From NCBI GenBank assembly GCA_963705355.1, contig OY970070.1:1054001-1118000 (forward strand): DNA of 64,000 nucleotides. Direction: 5' to 3'. Of the stretch, positions 32,770 through 41,057 are shown one piece after another. Source of the stretch: COMBO-56-21 sp963705355. GTDB lineage: Archaea > Thermoplasmatota > Thermoplasmata > UBA10834. Position 1 is the first letter of the stretch, and every line of letters begins with the position of its first letter. The notes under the pieces are model-generated. The model was not told the DNA's origin and ran no database searches. It was given only the letters and a program-made list of their open reading frames with translations. Both the position numbers and the translations under genes were made by a program.

Positions 32770-33749
32770 GTCCTTCGCTTCACCATGTAGTCCGCAAAAG
32801 CCGTGAGCGCCTTCTTGTGAGGCGAATCCTTCAGTACCGACAACTTGTCCTTCGCCTCTGAGATCAGACCGTCAGCCACTTTGGACGCGTGGCCGATGGC
32901 GCCGACATCATCCAGGATATCTCTGGCCCTCTCGAGCTGCGCGGTCGTCGCGCTCTTCTTTCCAAGGATCGATAGGAATTCGATCCTCTCCGGCCCTTTC
33001 AAATCCTCCAGCGCCTGGACCACTATGAGAGTCTTCTTTCCGTTCCTGATGTCGTTCAGGACGGGCTTGCCGAACGTCTCCTGGTCCGATTCGAGGTCGA
33101 GCACATCGTCCCATATCTGGAACCCCAGCCCGATGAGTCGGCCGAACTCCGCGAGCGCATTCTCCTGGACATTGGAGGCGCCTCCGATCACCCCGCCTCC
33201 CTGCGCGGCCGCAGAATAGAGAACGGCGGTCTTCAGCTCTATCATCTTCATGTACTGATCGGACGTGACCTTCTTCGCATCCTCGAAGTCCATGTCCATC
33301 TGCTGGCCCTCGGCCAGCAGCCTGACCGACTTCGCGAGGATTTCGACGAGCCTGACGAGCCCCGGATCGCCAACGTCGGACTCAAGCGCGACCTCGAAGG
33401 CTCGCGCGAACAGTGCATCGCCGGACAATATTGCTTCAGGGACGCCGAAAGCAGCGTGGACTGTCTTGATGCCACGTCTGGTATCGTCCTCGTCCATCAC
33501 ATCGTCGTGGACAAGCGTGAAATTGTGGACCATCTCGAGCGCGACGCCGAAAGGAATCGCGGCATTGGCTTCTCCTCCAACCGCTTCCGAAGCGATGGTT
33601 GCGAGTAGCGGCCTCAGCCTTTTCCCTCCGGCCGCGGGATAGTGCGCCATCGCCGCTTTCAGGTTCTTGTCCTGTATGACATCCAGCGAATTCATAAGGT
33701 GCTCGTTGATCTTCCTGACCCTATCTCTGTAGTCATCAGGGAAAGCCAT
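32766..33749 (-). CDS. Polyprenyl (geranylgeranyl) diphosphate synthase
   Basis: A 327-residue trans-prenyltransferase. The first aspartate-rich motif DDVMDED (82-88) and the second, WDDVLDLES, bind Mg-diphosphate. GGKRLRPLLA is the IPP-binding segment. Together with IPP isomerase and IPK upstream it should make the C20 or longer chains for archaeal lipids. Start ATG 33749 follows GGAGTGA; a GTG at 33758 is less likely. Chain length cannot be told safely from sequence. Confidence 0.94.
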   Translation of the reverse strand: MAFPDDYRDRVRKINEHLMNSLDVIQDKNLKAAMAHYPAAGGKRLRPLLATIASEAVGGEANAAIPFGVALEMVHNFTLVHDDVMDEDDTRRGIKTVHAAFGVPEAILSGDALFARAFEVALESDVGDPGLVRLVEILAKSVRLLAEGQQMDMDFEDAKKVTSDQYMKMIELKTAVLYSAAAQGGGVIGGASNVQENALAEFGRLIGLGFQIWDDVLDLESDQETFGKPVLNDIRNGKKTLIVVQALEDLKGPERIEFLSILGKKSATTAQLERARDILDDVGAIGHASKVADGLISEAKDKLSVLKDSPHKKALTAFADYMVKRRT

Positions 33750-33754
33750 TGAAA

Positions 33755-34831
33755 TCACTCCGCCAGCTGGTCAAGCCATTCCTTCGACCGACCAGTGACT
33801 ATCGCCTTCGTTGCCGCCAGCTCCTTCAGGTCCTTGGCCCCCACGAGGAACATCGCGGCCTTGAGTTCATCTAATATAGTTCCGAGTTCAATGGTGAGAG
33901 CCTCCTTGCCCTCAAGGGCCGCTGGGAGCAATCTTCCCGCCATCCCGGCAGATGACGCTCCTATGCTTATCGCGCGTGCGACATCCAATCCGCTTCTGAG
34001 ACCCCCCGTGGCTATCACTGGAAGACCGACGTTCGCGACGACGACAGCCACCGGGGTTGGAATTCCCCAGTCCCAGAAGGTCTTGCCGATGTTGACTCTG
34101 GAGGAGTCTCCAGCGGACTTCGCCCTGTAGTATTCGACGGCTGAGAAACTCGTTCCTCCAAGCCCTCCGACATCTATCCCTCGGACCTTGACTCTCTTAA
34201 GCTTGAGGGCTGTCTCCCGCGGCATGCCAGCTCCGGTCTCCTTCGCGATTACAGGAAGGGCCGCTGCGAACTTCTCGAGCGCCTTGAGCCCGCCCCTGCT
34301 CTTGGTGTCCCCTTCCGGCTGGACGATCTCCTGAAGATAGTTCAGATGGACTGCGAGCATATGAGCGTCTACCATCTCCATTGCGGCCTTGCCCTCTTCT
34401 ATGCCGAGCGGGGCGGTCAGGCCCTGCTTGATCAGTTGCGGAACGCCCAGATTGCCGATCCTGAGCGGTATCTCGAATTCCTTGATGACCGAGTAGGTGC
34501 GTGCGACCTCGGGATTCTCGAGGGCCGCTCTCTGGCTGCCAACGCCCATGCCGATCCCGAACTCTTCAGCGACGGATGCCAGGTTCCTGTTGATCTCCTC
34601 GGCTTTGCCGTAGCCCCCTGTCATCGCAGATATTACGAGCGGCGCCTTGAGTTTCCGGCCGAAGATGGTCACCGAGGTGTCTATCTCCTCGAGGTCTACC
34701 TCGGGCAACGGATTGTGCATAAGCTTGATGTCGTCCCAGTAGACGTAGTTCTGGCTGAGGTCTTGGCTGGCGACTATTTCGACATGGTCGCCCTTCCTGC
34801 GCTCTATCAATCTCCCAGTTTCCTCGCCCAT
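33755..34831 (-). CDS. fni: Isopentenyl-diphosphate delta-isomerase, type II
   Basis: A 358-residue FMN-dependent isomerase converting IPP to DMAPP. The N-terminal RKGDHVEI, FSAMTGG-like VISAMTGGYGKA, MGVGSQRAAL, HLNYLQEIVQPEGD and VGGLGGTSF motifs are all family hallmarks. Start ATG 34831 has GGTG upstream and lies 8 bases past the IPK stop. It is the middle gene of the isoprenoid operon. Confidence 0.96.
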   Translation of the reverse strand: MGEETGRLIERRKGDHVEIVASQDLSQNYVYWDDIKLMHNPLPEVDLEEIDTSVTIFGRKLKAPLVISAMTGGYGKAEEINRNLASVAEEFGIGMGVGSQRAALENPEVARTYSVIKEFEIPLRIGNLGVPQLIKQGLTAPLGIEEGKAAMEMVDAHMLAVHLNYLQEIVQPEGDTKSRGGLKALEKFAAALPVIAKETGAGMPRETALKLKRVKVRGIDVGGLGGTSFSAVEYYRAKSAGDSSRVNIGKTFWDWGIPTPVAVVVANVGLPVIATGGLRSGLDVARAISIGASSAGMAGRLLPAALEGKEALTIELGTILDELKAAMFLVGAKDLKELAATKAIVTGRSKEWLDQLAE

Positions 34832-34839
34832 GAACACAC

Positions 34840-35616
34840 CTATCCGGGAATCACAACGGTCGAGACGACATCCCGTCCGGACACGGCCTTCTGCAGCCTT
34901 CCCGGCACATTGCCGTTCACTATCATACACTTTTCGCAGTGCTGGGCGATTGCCAGCATGCGCTCAAGCTTTCCGTAGATGCTGCCCGTCACATCAGCAT
35001 TGGGCGACTCCGTCCGCTTGAGCTTCTTCAGCGATGATCTGTCGAATTCTGCTATTAGCTTCGCCCTCTTGTTCAGCTTCGGATCACTGTCAAATACGCC
35101 GTCAACATCCGCGCAGAACACCACGACCGTCGGCTCGAAGGCTTTGGCGAGGGCTTCCATCATCAGGTCTCCCGAGCATATCGAGAAACCCATCGATTCG
35201 TCGGGAACGACATCTCCGAAAGTAACGGGTGAGAGACCAAGGTCGAGTATGACCCTGAACGGATCTGGTTCGAACACTCTGATTCTTCCACCATCGAACG
35301 TGGCAGAGGCAGCAGGCGGAATAGAGACAGCCTTGATATCGCCGTCGATCAGGGCCTCCAAGACCCTCAAGTTCAACTCTCGAACGTCTCTTTGAACTGC
35401 TGCCACATGCTTCAGCTGGGCGTCTTTCTTGAATCCCCGGTGCAGGCTGTGTTTCTTCGCCTCGATGTGCCCGAACGAGCCCGCCCCATGAACAAGTGTG
35501 AGCTCATTCTTCGCAGGATTTAGCTCCCTGGCCAGCCTAGCGCATGAAGAGCCCCTGAAGACCTTGAGCCTTGACTTGTCGGTGATGACGCTCCCGCCTA
35601 GCTTAACGAGTATCAT
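34840..35616 (-). CDS. ipk: Isopentenyl phosphate kinase
   Basis: A 258-residue amino-acid-kinase-fold enzyme that phosphorylates isopentenyl phosphate to IPP in the archaeal alternative mevalonate route. MILVKLGGSVITDK and LVHGAGSFGHIEAKKH are present, with the substrate-contacting His50. The start has GGTGA at good spacing. It opens an operon with the type II isomerase and the prenyl synthase, which use its product in turn. Confidence 0.96.
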   Translation of the reverse strand: MILVKLGGSVITDKSRLKVFRGSSCARLARELNPAKNELTLVHGAGSFGHIEAKKHSLHRGFKKDAQLKHVAAVQRDVRELNLRVLEALIDGDIKAVSIPPAASATFDGGRIRVFEPDPFRVILDLGLSPVTFGDVVPDESMGFSICSGDLMMEALAKAFEPTVVVFCADVDGVFDSDPKLNKRAKLIAEFDRSSLKKLKRTESPNADVTGSIYGKLERMLAIAQHCEKCMIVNGNVPGRLQKAVSGRDVVSTVVIPG

Positions 35617-35768
35617 GACGTCACCAATCTTGAGTGCATGGTCGATAGGAATAGCCCATCATAAACCTCTTGGATGAAGAACTGCCACGAAACCGACCTG
35701 AAATGGGGCTATGAGGATGTCTCTGAATCTGCCTGAGCTCGGACTGATCCGCGATTTTCCCGTGAGGT

Positions 35769-36041
35769 CTACTTAGACATGTAGATCTCGATCGAGGAGA
35801 CGTTTGCGTTCCCGCCATCCTGGCCCGGTAGGACCTCTGTGGCTATCTTGACTTCCTTGTACGCCAGTCCCTGGACGAATCTGTTCCGCACGATCTCCGC
35901 AACGTCCACAGCCCTGCTTATGGCGCGTCCTCTCGCCTTGATGCATACGTTGTCGCAGCCCGCGTTGATCTGCGACACCACGGCGAGGACGTAGTTCATT
36001 GTGGCCTTTTTGCCGATGTATACAGTGCTCTCCTCAGCCAT
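35769..36041 (-). CDS. albA: Alba chromatin protein
   Basis: A 90-residue nucleic-acid-binding protein. VYIGKKATMNYVLAVVSQIN contains the conserved lysine of Alba that is subject to acetylation in other species, and CIKARGRAISRAVDVAEIVR is the other core element. GGAGG precedes the ATG, and a GATATATAG promoter lies about 45 bases upstream. It is abundant in most archaea as a DNA/RNA coating protein. Confidence 0.95.
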   Translation of the reverse strand: MAEESTVYIGKKATMNYVLAVVSQINAGCDNVCIKARGRAISRAVDVAEIVRNRFVQGLAYKEVKIATEVLPGQDGGNANVSSIEIYMSK

Positions 36042-36212
36042 TGTTTCCTCCGAAGCTCGGCCGGGGCTATTTTAACGGGTCTAGTCGCTATATATCTCTA
36101 TCTCTGGAGAAGAGGCAGGTTCGTCAATGAACGAAACCATATCTGTCATACTGCAGTGTTCGGCGAAGCAGGTAATTACCCGAACGGCCCTCGACAAGGC
36201 GAGGTTCAGCAA

Positions 36213-36578
36213 TTGGCGAACAAGAAGTTAGTGGTGATAGCGACTCATGCGGGCGAGCATCCGGAAAAAGCGACAATCGCATTTGTTATGGCAAGTGCGG
36301 CCCTGGCATCGGAGACAGACGCAACAGTGATCTTGCAGTCGACGGGCGTGATGCTGGCTCTCAACGGTCATGCAAAACACATACGCGCTGAGGCGTTCCC
36401 TCCTCTCGAAGAACTGATCAAGACTTACCTCGAGATGGGCGGGAAGCTGATGGTGTGCGTCCCGTGTCTAAAATCGAGAGGCATCACTGAGGACGAGCTG
36501 ATCGAGGGGACGAAGTTGATAGCAGCAGCGACGGTCGTGGCGGAGACCACGTCGGCCGACGCCACCCTCACCTACTAA
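36213..36578 (+). CDS. DsrE-like sulfur-relay-type protein
   Basis: A 121-residue DsrE/DsrF-fold protein (ANKKLVVIATHAGEHPEKAT...). A cysteine pair in VCVPCLKSRGI is typical of the DsrE2-like branch that carries persulfide sulfur. The TTG at 36213 has GAGGTT just upstream and starts the family N-terminus. It is encoded 35 bases upstream of LarE, a sulfur transferase, so it may supply or receive sulfur there. That link is an inference from position. Confidence 0.8.
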   Translation: MANKKLVVIATHAGEHPEKATIAFVMASAALASETDATVILQSTGVMLALNGHAKHIRAEAFPPLEELIKTYLEMGGKLMVCVPCLKSRGITEDELIEGTKLIAAATVVAETTSADATLTY

Positions 36579-36613
36579 GCTTGAAATAAGCCCCAGCCAT
36601 TGCTCCAGCTGAC

Positions 36614-37426
36614 ATGAAGGGCACTGATCGCAAGCTCGCTCAACTCAGGAAGCTTATGCGCTCTTACGGCTCAGCAGCCGTGGCCTTTTCCGGTGGGACA
36701 GACTCGACACTCGTCGCTCGAATCGCCAAGGATGAGCTGGGAAACAATGCGGTCGCGGTCACGATCGACTCTCCGATGTACCCAGCATCGGAACTGGCTA
36801 ACGCGAAGGAAATGGCAAGAAGGATTGGAATTGAACATATCGTCATCAATGTGGACCCGCTCGTCGACAAGTCGTTCGTGGCCAATCCAACCGACCGATG
36901 CTACCTGTGCAAGCTCGACGATCTCAGACACATGAGGAGAATAGCGGATGAGCGGGGACTGAAGGAGGTTTTGGACGGCTCGAACGCGGACGACCAGAAG
37001 GACTATCGTCCAGGCATGAAGGCCAAGGAGGAGATGAATGTCCGAAGCCCTCTCGCAGCGACCGGCCTGACCAAGGCTGATGTCAGAGAGATATCGAGAG
37101 CTCTCGGACTCCCAACAGCTCAGAAGAGTTCAAGCCCCTGCCTGGCATCGAGGATACCATACGGCGAGACGATCACCACGGAAAAGCTGAGGATGATCGA
37201 AGAGGCCGAGGAGTTCCTCAAGGCCAAGGGGTTCGACGATGTGAGGGTCAGGATGCACGGCGACGTGGCGAGAATCGAGGTCTCGCCGAGGGACATAGGC
37301 AGGTTGAGCTCTCCTGGAACGAGGGTCTCAGTCGCAAAGAGACTGAGGGCGCTCGGATTCACATATGTGACCCTCGACCTGGAAGGCTACAGGATGGGAA
37401 GCCTGAACGAGGTGTTGCTGAGATGA
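36614..37426 (+). CDS. larE: LarE-type sacrificial sulfur transferase
   Basis: A 270-residue PP-loop protein. SGGTDS (26-31) binds ATP, and KSSSPCLASRIPYG contains the cysteine whose sulfur is donated in LarE of Lactobacillus. In the nickel-pincer (NPN) cofactor pathway it turns the carboxylates of the LarB product into thiocarboxylates. An extra cysteine pair (RCYLCK) near residue 95-98 raises the option of a cluster-dependent rather than sacrificial mechanism. The stop overlaps the LarB start. Confidence 0.92.
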   Translation: MKGTDRKLAQLRKLMRSYGSAAVAFSGGTDSTLVARIAKDELGNNAVAVTIDSPMYPASELANAKEMARRIGIEHIVINVDPLVDKSFVANPTDRCYLCKLDDLRHMRRIADERGLKEVLDGSNADDQKDYRPGMKAKEEMNVRSPLAATGLTKADVREISRALGLPTAQKSSSPCLASRIPYGETITTEKLRMIEEAEEFLKAKGFDDVRVRMHGDVARIEVSPRDIGRLSSPGTRVSVAKRLRALGFTYVTLDLEGYRMGSLNEVLLR

Positions 37427-38184
37427 ACCCCAAGAAGATAGAGAGGATACTCTCCAAGCTCAGCAAAGGCGAGTGCACGGTCGGAAGGGCATTGGAGGAA
37501 CTCCGGACACTCCCGTATGACGACCTCAGGTTCGCGAAACTCGACCATCACCGCGAGCTCAGAAAAGGGATTCCAGAAGCCATCTACACTCCCGGAAAAA
37601 CGGAGAAGCAGATAGTCGAGATCGCGGCCAGGATCATCTCACGCAAGGACGAGGCCGTGTTCACCCGGATGAACGAGAAGTTGTACCAGAAGCTCAAGAG
37701 CAGACTCGGGTCAAAGGTGAAATGGTTCCCGGAGGCGCGAATCGTGACCGTCGGAGTGTTCGAGCGGCCTTCCAAGGGCAAGGCGCTGATCGTCACCGCT
37801 GGCACATCTGACATCCCAGTGGCGGAGGAGGCTGCTGTGACCTGCGAGCTGCTGGGATGCCGAGTGGAACGGCTCTACGACGTCGGGGTTGCAGGCATCC
37901 ACAGACTGACCTCGAACTTGAAGCAGTTCGACTCTGCGGATGTGATAATCGTTTTGGCGGGCATGGAGGGCGCCCTCCCGAGCGTCGTCGCAGGCCTGAC
38001 CAGCAAGCCCGTCATCGCGGTCCCCACGAGCGTCGGCTACGGCGCGAGCTTCGAGGGCATCGCAGCACTTCTGGGGATGCTTTCTAGCTGCTCGAGCGGA
38101 ATCGGAGTCGTGAACATAGACAACGGCTTCGGAGCCGGCGCCCTAGCTGCTGTGATCGTCAAGAACAAGTTCGAGAAGCACTAG
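37423..38184 (+). CDS. larB: LarB-type nicotinate mononucleotide carboxylase
   Basis: A 253-residue PurE-like protein. ALIVTAGTSDIPVAEEAA, DVGVAGIHR and VPTSVGYGASFEG are the AIR-carboxylase-like motifs of LarB. It carboxylates and hydrolyses nicotinic acid adenine dinucleotide in the first step of NPN cofactor synthesis. It is translationally coupled to LarE (ATGA). LarC, the nickel insertase, and LarA are not in this window. Confidence 0.94.
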   Translation: MNPKKIERILSKLSKGECTVGRALEELRTLPYDDLRFAKLDHHRELRKGIPEAIYTPGKTEKQIVEIAARIISRKDEAVFTRMNEKLYQKLKSRLGSKVKWFPEARIVTVGVFERPSKGKALIVTAGTSDIPVAEEAAVTCELLGCRVERLYDVGVAGIHRLTSNLKQFDSADVIIVLAGMEGALPSVVAGLTSKPVIAVPTSVGYGASFEGIAALLGMLSSCSSGIGVVNIDNGFGAGALAAVIVKNKFEKH

Positions 38185-39086
38185 TCGACCTTGGAGCCAC
38201 ACTTCCTGCAGAACAGGTCCTCCGACCGCGCCTTTGTGCCGCACTCGCCGCATTTCCTCTCACGATGCACCTTGGCCCCGCACCTGTGGCAGAACAAGTT
38301 ATCGGCCTCCAGAGGAGCTCCGCATTCAGCACATTCCATGGTCGTCCTGATCGACGACTCCTCAGCCGTGGGCTCTGCCTCTGGCTCCTCCGGCTCCTTC
38401 CCGGACTTCAAGCGTATGATCTCCTGCTCCGCCTCTGCGCTCACGGCCTTCCTGGCCTTGACCGCGAGCGAGAGAGCCTTCGTGTAGCTTCCGACGACGA
38501 AGGCGGCCTCCGACTCGGTCATGAGGTTCTGTGCATCGGATGTGTTCAGGCCTCGTTCGACGGCCTTTCTGATGTCGGCCTTGGCCGTGTTCATCTCGAA
38601 CCTGGCGCTCATGAAGTTACCGTCAGTCTCGAGGCTCAGCTTCGTGCCTTTGTAGGAATCCGCCCCAGAGGGCTTGTTCTCGGATGAGAGTATGTTTTCC
38701 GCCACTTTCTCGAACCGCTCTTTGGCAACCGAGCCGCCCTCAGATTCCTCCGCCGGTCCCGCGGTCTTCCTCGTCGGCGTCGTCAGCTCGTCCCTTGCCT
38801 CCACGCACAGGTCCGTGCACCGGTCATAATCTCCTCTGTCCATGGCCTGCCTCGCCGCCGCGACCAGGTTCTGCGCTGACCTCGTCTCAACTCCCTGGCG
38901 CTGCATGACGTTTATGACGGACCGCGTCGTGAGCACCGCATTGTACGCCTCGTCCTTCTTCTGCGTCGCGTGCCTGACCACGTTGGCCTTGCCGCGCATG
39001 TATCTCATCTCGAAGAAGACGACGAAGAGCATGAGCGCGGCGAGTATCGCTACAAGGATGTACTTCTCATCGGGGGCGAGAGCCAA
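38181..39086 (-). CDS. Membrane-anchored protein with two C-terminal zinc ribbons
   Basis: A 301-residue protein. One N-terminal membrane helix (YILVAILAALMLFVVFFEMRY) is followed by two helical repeats that look alike (VINVMQRQGVETRSAQNL and VERGLNTSDAQNLMTESE), each leading into a coiled helix, then two zinc ribbons (CAECGAPL...CHRCG and CGECGTKA...CRKCG). The start is TTG 39086. It is convergent with larB with a 4-base overlap. It probably acts at the inner membrane face; function unknown. Confidence 0.75.
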   Translation of the reverse strand: MALAPDEKYILVAILAALMLFVVFFEMRYMRGKANVVRHATQKKDEAYNAVLTTRSVINVMQRQGVETRSAQNLVAAARQAMDRGDYDRCTDLCVEARDELTTPTRKTAGPAEESEGGSVAKERFEKVAENILSSENKPSGADSYKGTKLSLETDGNFMSARFEMNTAKADIRKAVERGLNTSDAQNLMTESEAAFVVGSYTKALSLAVKARKAVSAEAEQEIIRLKSGKEPEEPEAEPTAEESSIRTTMECAECGAPLEADNLFCHRCGAKVHRERKCGECGTKARSEDLFCRKCGSKVD

Positions 39087-39214
39087 TGTTGCCAGCTCCT
39101 GCTCGAAAAGCTATCTGTCGCAATATAAACCCTTCGTGGTGAGTACCACCTGCCCACCTGCGCGCGAGCGGAGAATGGAGGGCAGAAGTAAGAGTGGCTG
39201 ACAGCTTACCAAGC

Positions 39215-39279
39215 CCGTAACGGTTTCAAGCGATACGGTTCACCCTGTACCCGAAGGTACCTGGCTAGCGTATCTAGCC
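39215..39279 (-). ncRNA. Hairpin-rich trailer or small RNA after 5S rRNA
   Basis: Just after the 5S 3' end the minus strand can form three hairpins in a row: 39263-39279 (GGCTAG/CTAGCC), 39247-39260 (GTACC-TTCG-GGTAC) and 39215-39238 (CCGTA/TACGG). The tight stems and UUCG loop point to structured RNA. It could be a processed trailer or a distinct small RNA; I match it to no known family. Confidence 0.4.
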
Positions 39280-39281
39280 GC

Positions 39282-39412
39282 TACGGCCAAGAGACTCCGA
39301 AGAGTCTTAGGCTTCCCGAGGGCTCGCGCACCTCAGTACCACGGAGAACGTAGGCGGGCTTAACTTCTGGGTTCGGAATGGGACCAGGTGTGGCCCCGCC
39401 ACTATGGCCGTC
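39282..39412 (-). rRNA. rrf: 5S ribosomal RNA, about 131 bases
   Basis: The minus strand carries the 5S core: ACGGCCATAGTGGCGGGG, TCCCATTCCGAACCCAGAAG, TTAAGCCCGCC and GGTACTGAGGTGCGCGAG. The ends pair as ACGGCCA/TGGCCGT. The region between helix IV and the 3' strand of helix I contains about 10 bases more than usual and could form AGACTC-TTCG-GAGTCT. No 16S, 23S or tRNA is adjacent, as in Thermoplasma-like archaea where rRNA genes are unlinked. Confidence 0.9.
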
Positions 39413-39447
39413 AAACCGCTCTTCGGTCCGTCTAATATCGATGTCCT

Positions 39448-39459
39448 ATTTAAGCGTTG
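39448..39459 (-). promoter_or_regulatory. TATA element of the 5S rRNA gene
   Basis: On the minus strand CGCTTAAATAGG lies about 40 bases before the mature 5S end, giving a short 5' leader. It is the only good TATA match in the spacer on this strand. Confidence 0.45.
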
Positions 39460-39564
39460 CCGAGCGCAGGGCAAGGCGGTTTTTCGATCTACCCAGAGCG
39501 GACAGGGACGGTTGTAGAATAGGCTGTTTCAATAGTCATATGAGCCTAGCACGGACCGCATAAG

Positions 39565-40302
39565 ATGCGCAAGATTGCAGCCGTCACTTTCGACCTGTGG
39601 GACACGCTGATCCAGGAGTACCCCGGAGGATCGGACAAGGTCGCCGGACTCAGGATCCACAGGATAGGCTCGCTTCTGGACTCCAGGGGCATCGTCCACA
39701 CGCAGAAGGAGATCGAGTCGGCCTACAAGGATACGGGCGATTTCCTAGAGCTCGCATGGAGCAAGAAGAGAGACATGCCAGTCCACGACCAGGTTCTTTT
39801 CATGCTGAGCGCCATCGATGACAAGCTCGCGAGCAAGTTGAGCAAGCAGGATCTCGCCGAGGTCGAGAGGATCTATGCGGAGAGCATCTTCGACAATCCG
39901 CCCATGATCCTACCAGGTGCGAAGGAGGCTCTGAAAGCCCTGAAAGACAAATCGTACAGGATAGGACTGATTTCCAACACTGGCCGCACCCCAGGCTCGG
40001 CACTCAGAACCGTGATGCAGGACATGGGCATCCTCGAGTTCTTCGACGCGACGACATTCTCCAATGAGACGCTTCTGAGGAAGCCTTCCGAGGGCGCGTT
40101 CAGAGCGACACTCGACAAGCTCAACGTCATCCCGAAGGCGGCCGTGCATGTCGGAGATGACGCCGAGAGCGACATCATAGGAGCGAAGAAGGCCGGCATG
40201 CACGCGATCCACGCCGTTCCCCCGGGTCAACTGGCATCCGACTCCGCCGATGGCAATGTCAAGTCGCTTAATCAGGTCCTTGAGAGCATCGAGCGACTCT
40301 AG
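39565..40302 (+). CDS. HAD-superfamily hydrolase
   Basis: A 245-residue phosphatase-like protein. VTFDLWDTL carries the DxD nucleophile, GLISNTGRTPG is motif II, and VHVGDDAESDIIGAKKAGM holds the conserved acidic pair. The helical cap of residues 18-95 places it with subclass I HADs (haloacid dehalogenase or phosphoglycolate phosphatase types). A CATATGAG promoter-like element lies about 26 bases upstream. Substrate unknown. Confidence 0.9.
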   Translation: MRKIAAVTFDLWDTLIQEYPGGSDKVAGLRIHRIGSLLDSRGIVHTQKEIESAYKDTGDFLELAWSKKRDMPVHDQVLFMLSAIDDKLASKLSKQDLAEVERIYAESIFDNPPMILPGAKEALKALKDKSYRIGLISNTGRTPGSALRTVMQDMGILEFFDATTFSNETLLRKPSEGAFRATLDKLNVIPKAAVHVGDDAESDIIGAKKAGMHAIHAVPPGQLASDSADGNVKSLNQVLESIERL

Positions 40303-40340
40303 GAACGTTTTTCAAGGCCGACAGATATGCGAGCGGCCGA

Positions 40341-41057
40341 ATGCGGCATGTGGACTTGTTCGGGCAGGCGCTGTTGGACTTCTACAAGGGCAGGACTTAC
40401 AAGGCGAAGATAGAGAGAGACGACGGGTACCTGGACGAGGAGGAGGACCTGGGCACTTACTTCGCAGAATACGAGAGCTTTCCCAATGCAGAGAAGAAAG
40501 CGCTCAAGCACGCCAAAGGGAGGGTTTTAGATATCGGCGTCGGGGCGGGAAGGGTCGCACTTTACCTGCAGAGCATGGGACACGAGGTCGTGGGCATCGA
40601 TGTTTCCGACACGGTTCTCGAAGTGAGCAAGCTGAGAGGCGTCCGAAGACTCGTCAGGATGTCTGCCTGCGATCTGCAGTTCCCCAATAACAGCTTCGAC
40701 ACGGCGATCGCCTTCTGCAACAACTTCGGGTTGTGCGGGAGCATGGAGGGCGTACAAGGCATGCTCGAAAAGCTGCACGGCATCGTCAGGAAAGACGGCC
40801 TTTTCCTCGCATCTTCCATCCAGCCTACGAGGACGAAGCGGAAAGCGCATCTGAGGTACCACAAGATGAACCTCCACAGGGGACGACCTCCGGGTCAGGT
40901 CACGCTCAGGCAGCTGTACAGAGGCCGTAAGGGCGAATGGTGGGATCTATTGATGGTCACGCACGCCGAGATGCGCCAGCTGTGCGAAAAGACCGGATGG
41001 AGGATCGAGAAGACCTATCGCGGCGATATGGACGTCCATGTTCTGAGAAAGGTCTAG
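40341..41057 (+). CDS. Class I SAM-dependent methyltransferase
   Basis: A 238-residue Rossmann-fold methyltransferase. Motif I is VLDIGVGAGRVALYL, followed by VVGIDVSD and the acidic ACDLQFPNNSFDTAI. The C-terminal region has a WWDLLMVTH segment. The substrate is not evident. It is on the same strand as the HAD gene, 38 bases downstream, and overlaps the convergent DUF92 gene by 4 bases. Confidence 0.9.
   Translation: MRHVDLFGQALLDFYKGRTYKAKIERDDGYLDEEEDLGTYFAEYESFPNAEKKALKHAKGRVLDIGVGAGRVALYLQSMGHEVVGIDVSDTVLEVSKLRGVRRLVRMSACDLQFPNNSFDTAIAFCNNFGLCGSMEGVQGMLEKLHGIVRKDGLFLASSIQPTRTKRKAHLRYHKMNLHRGRPPGQVTLRQLYRGRKGEWWDLLMVTHAEMRQLCEKTGWRIEKTYRGDMDVHVLRKV

Noticed and set aside
39215..39281. 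Post-5S hairpins as SRP RNA or a tRNA
   Set aside because: There is no SRP helix 8 signature and no T-loop or anticodon arm, so only an unspecified structured RNA is reported.
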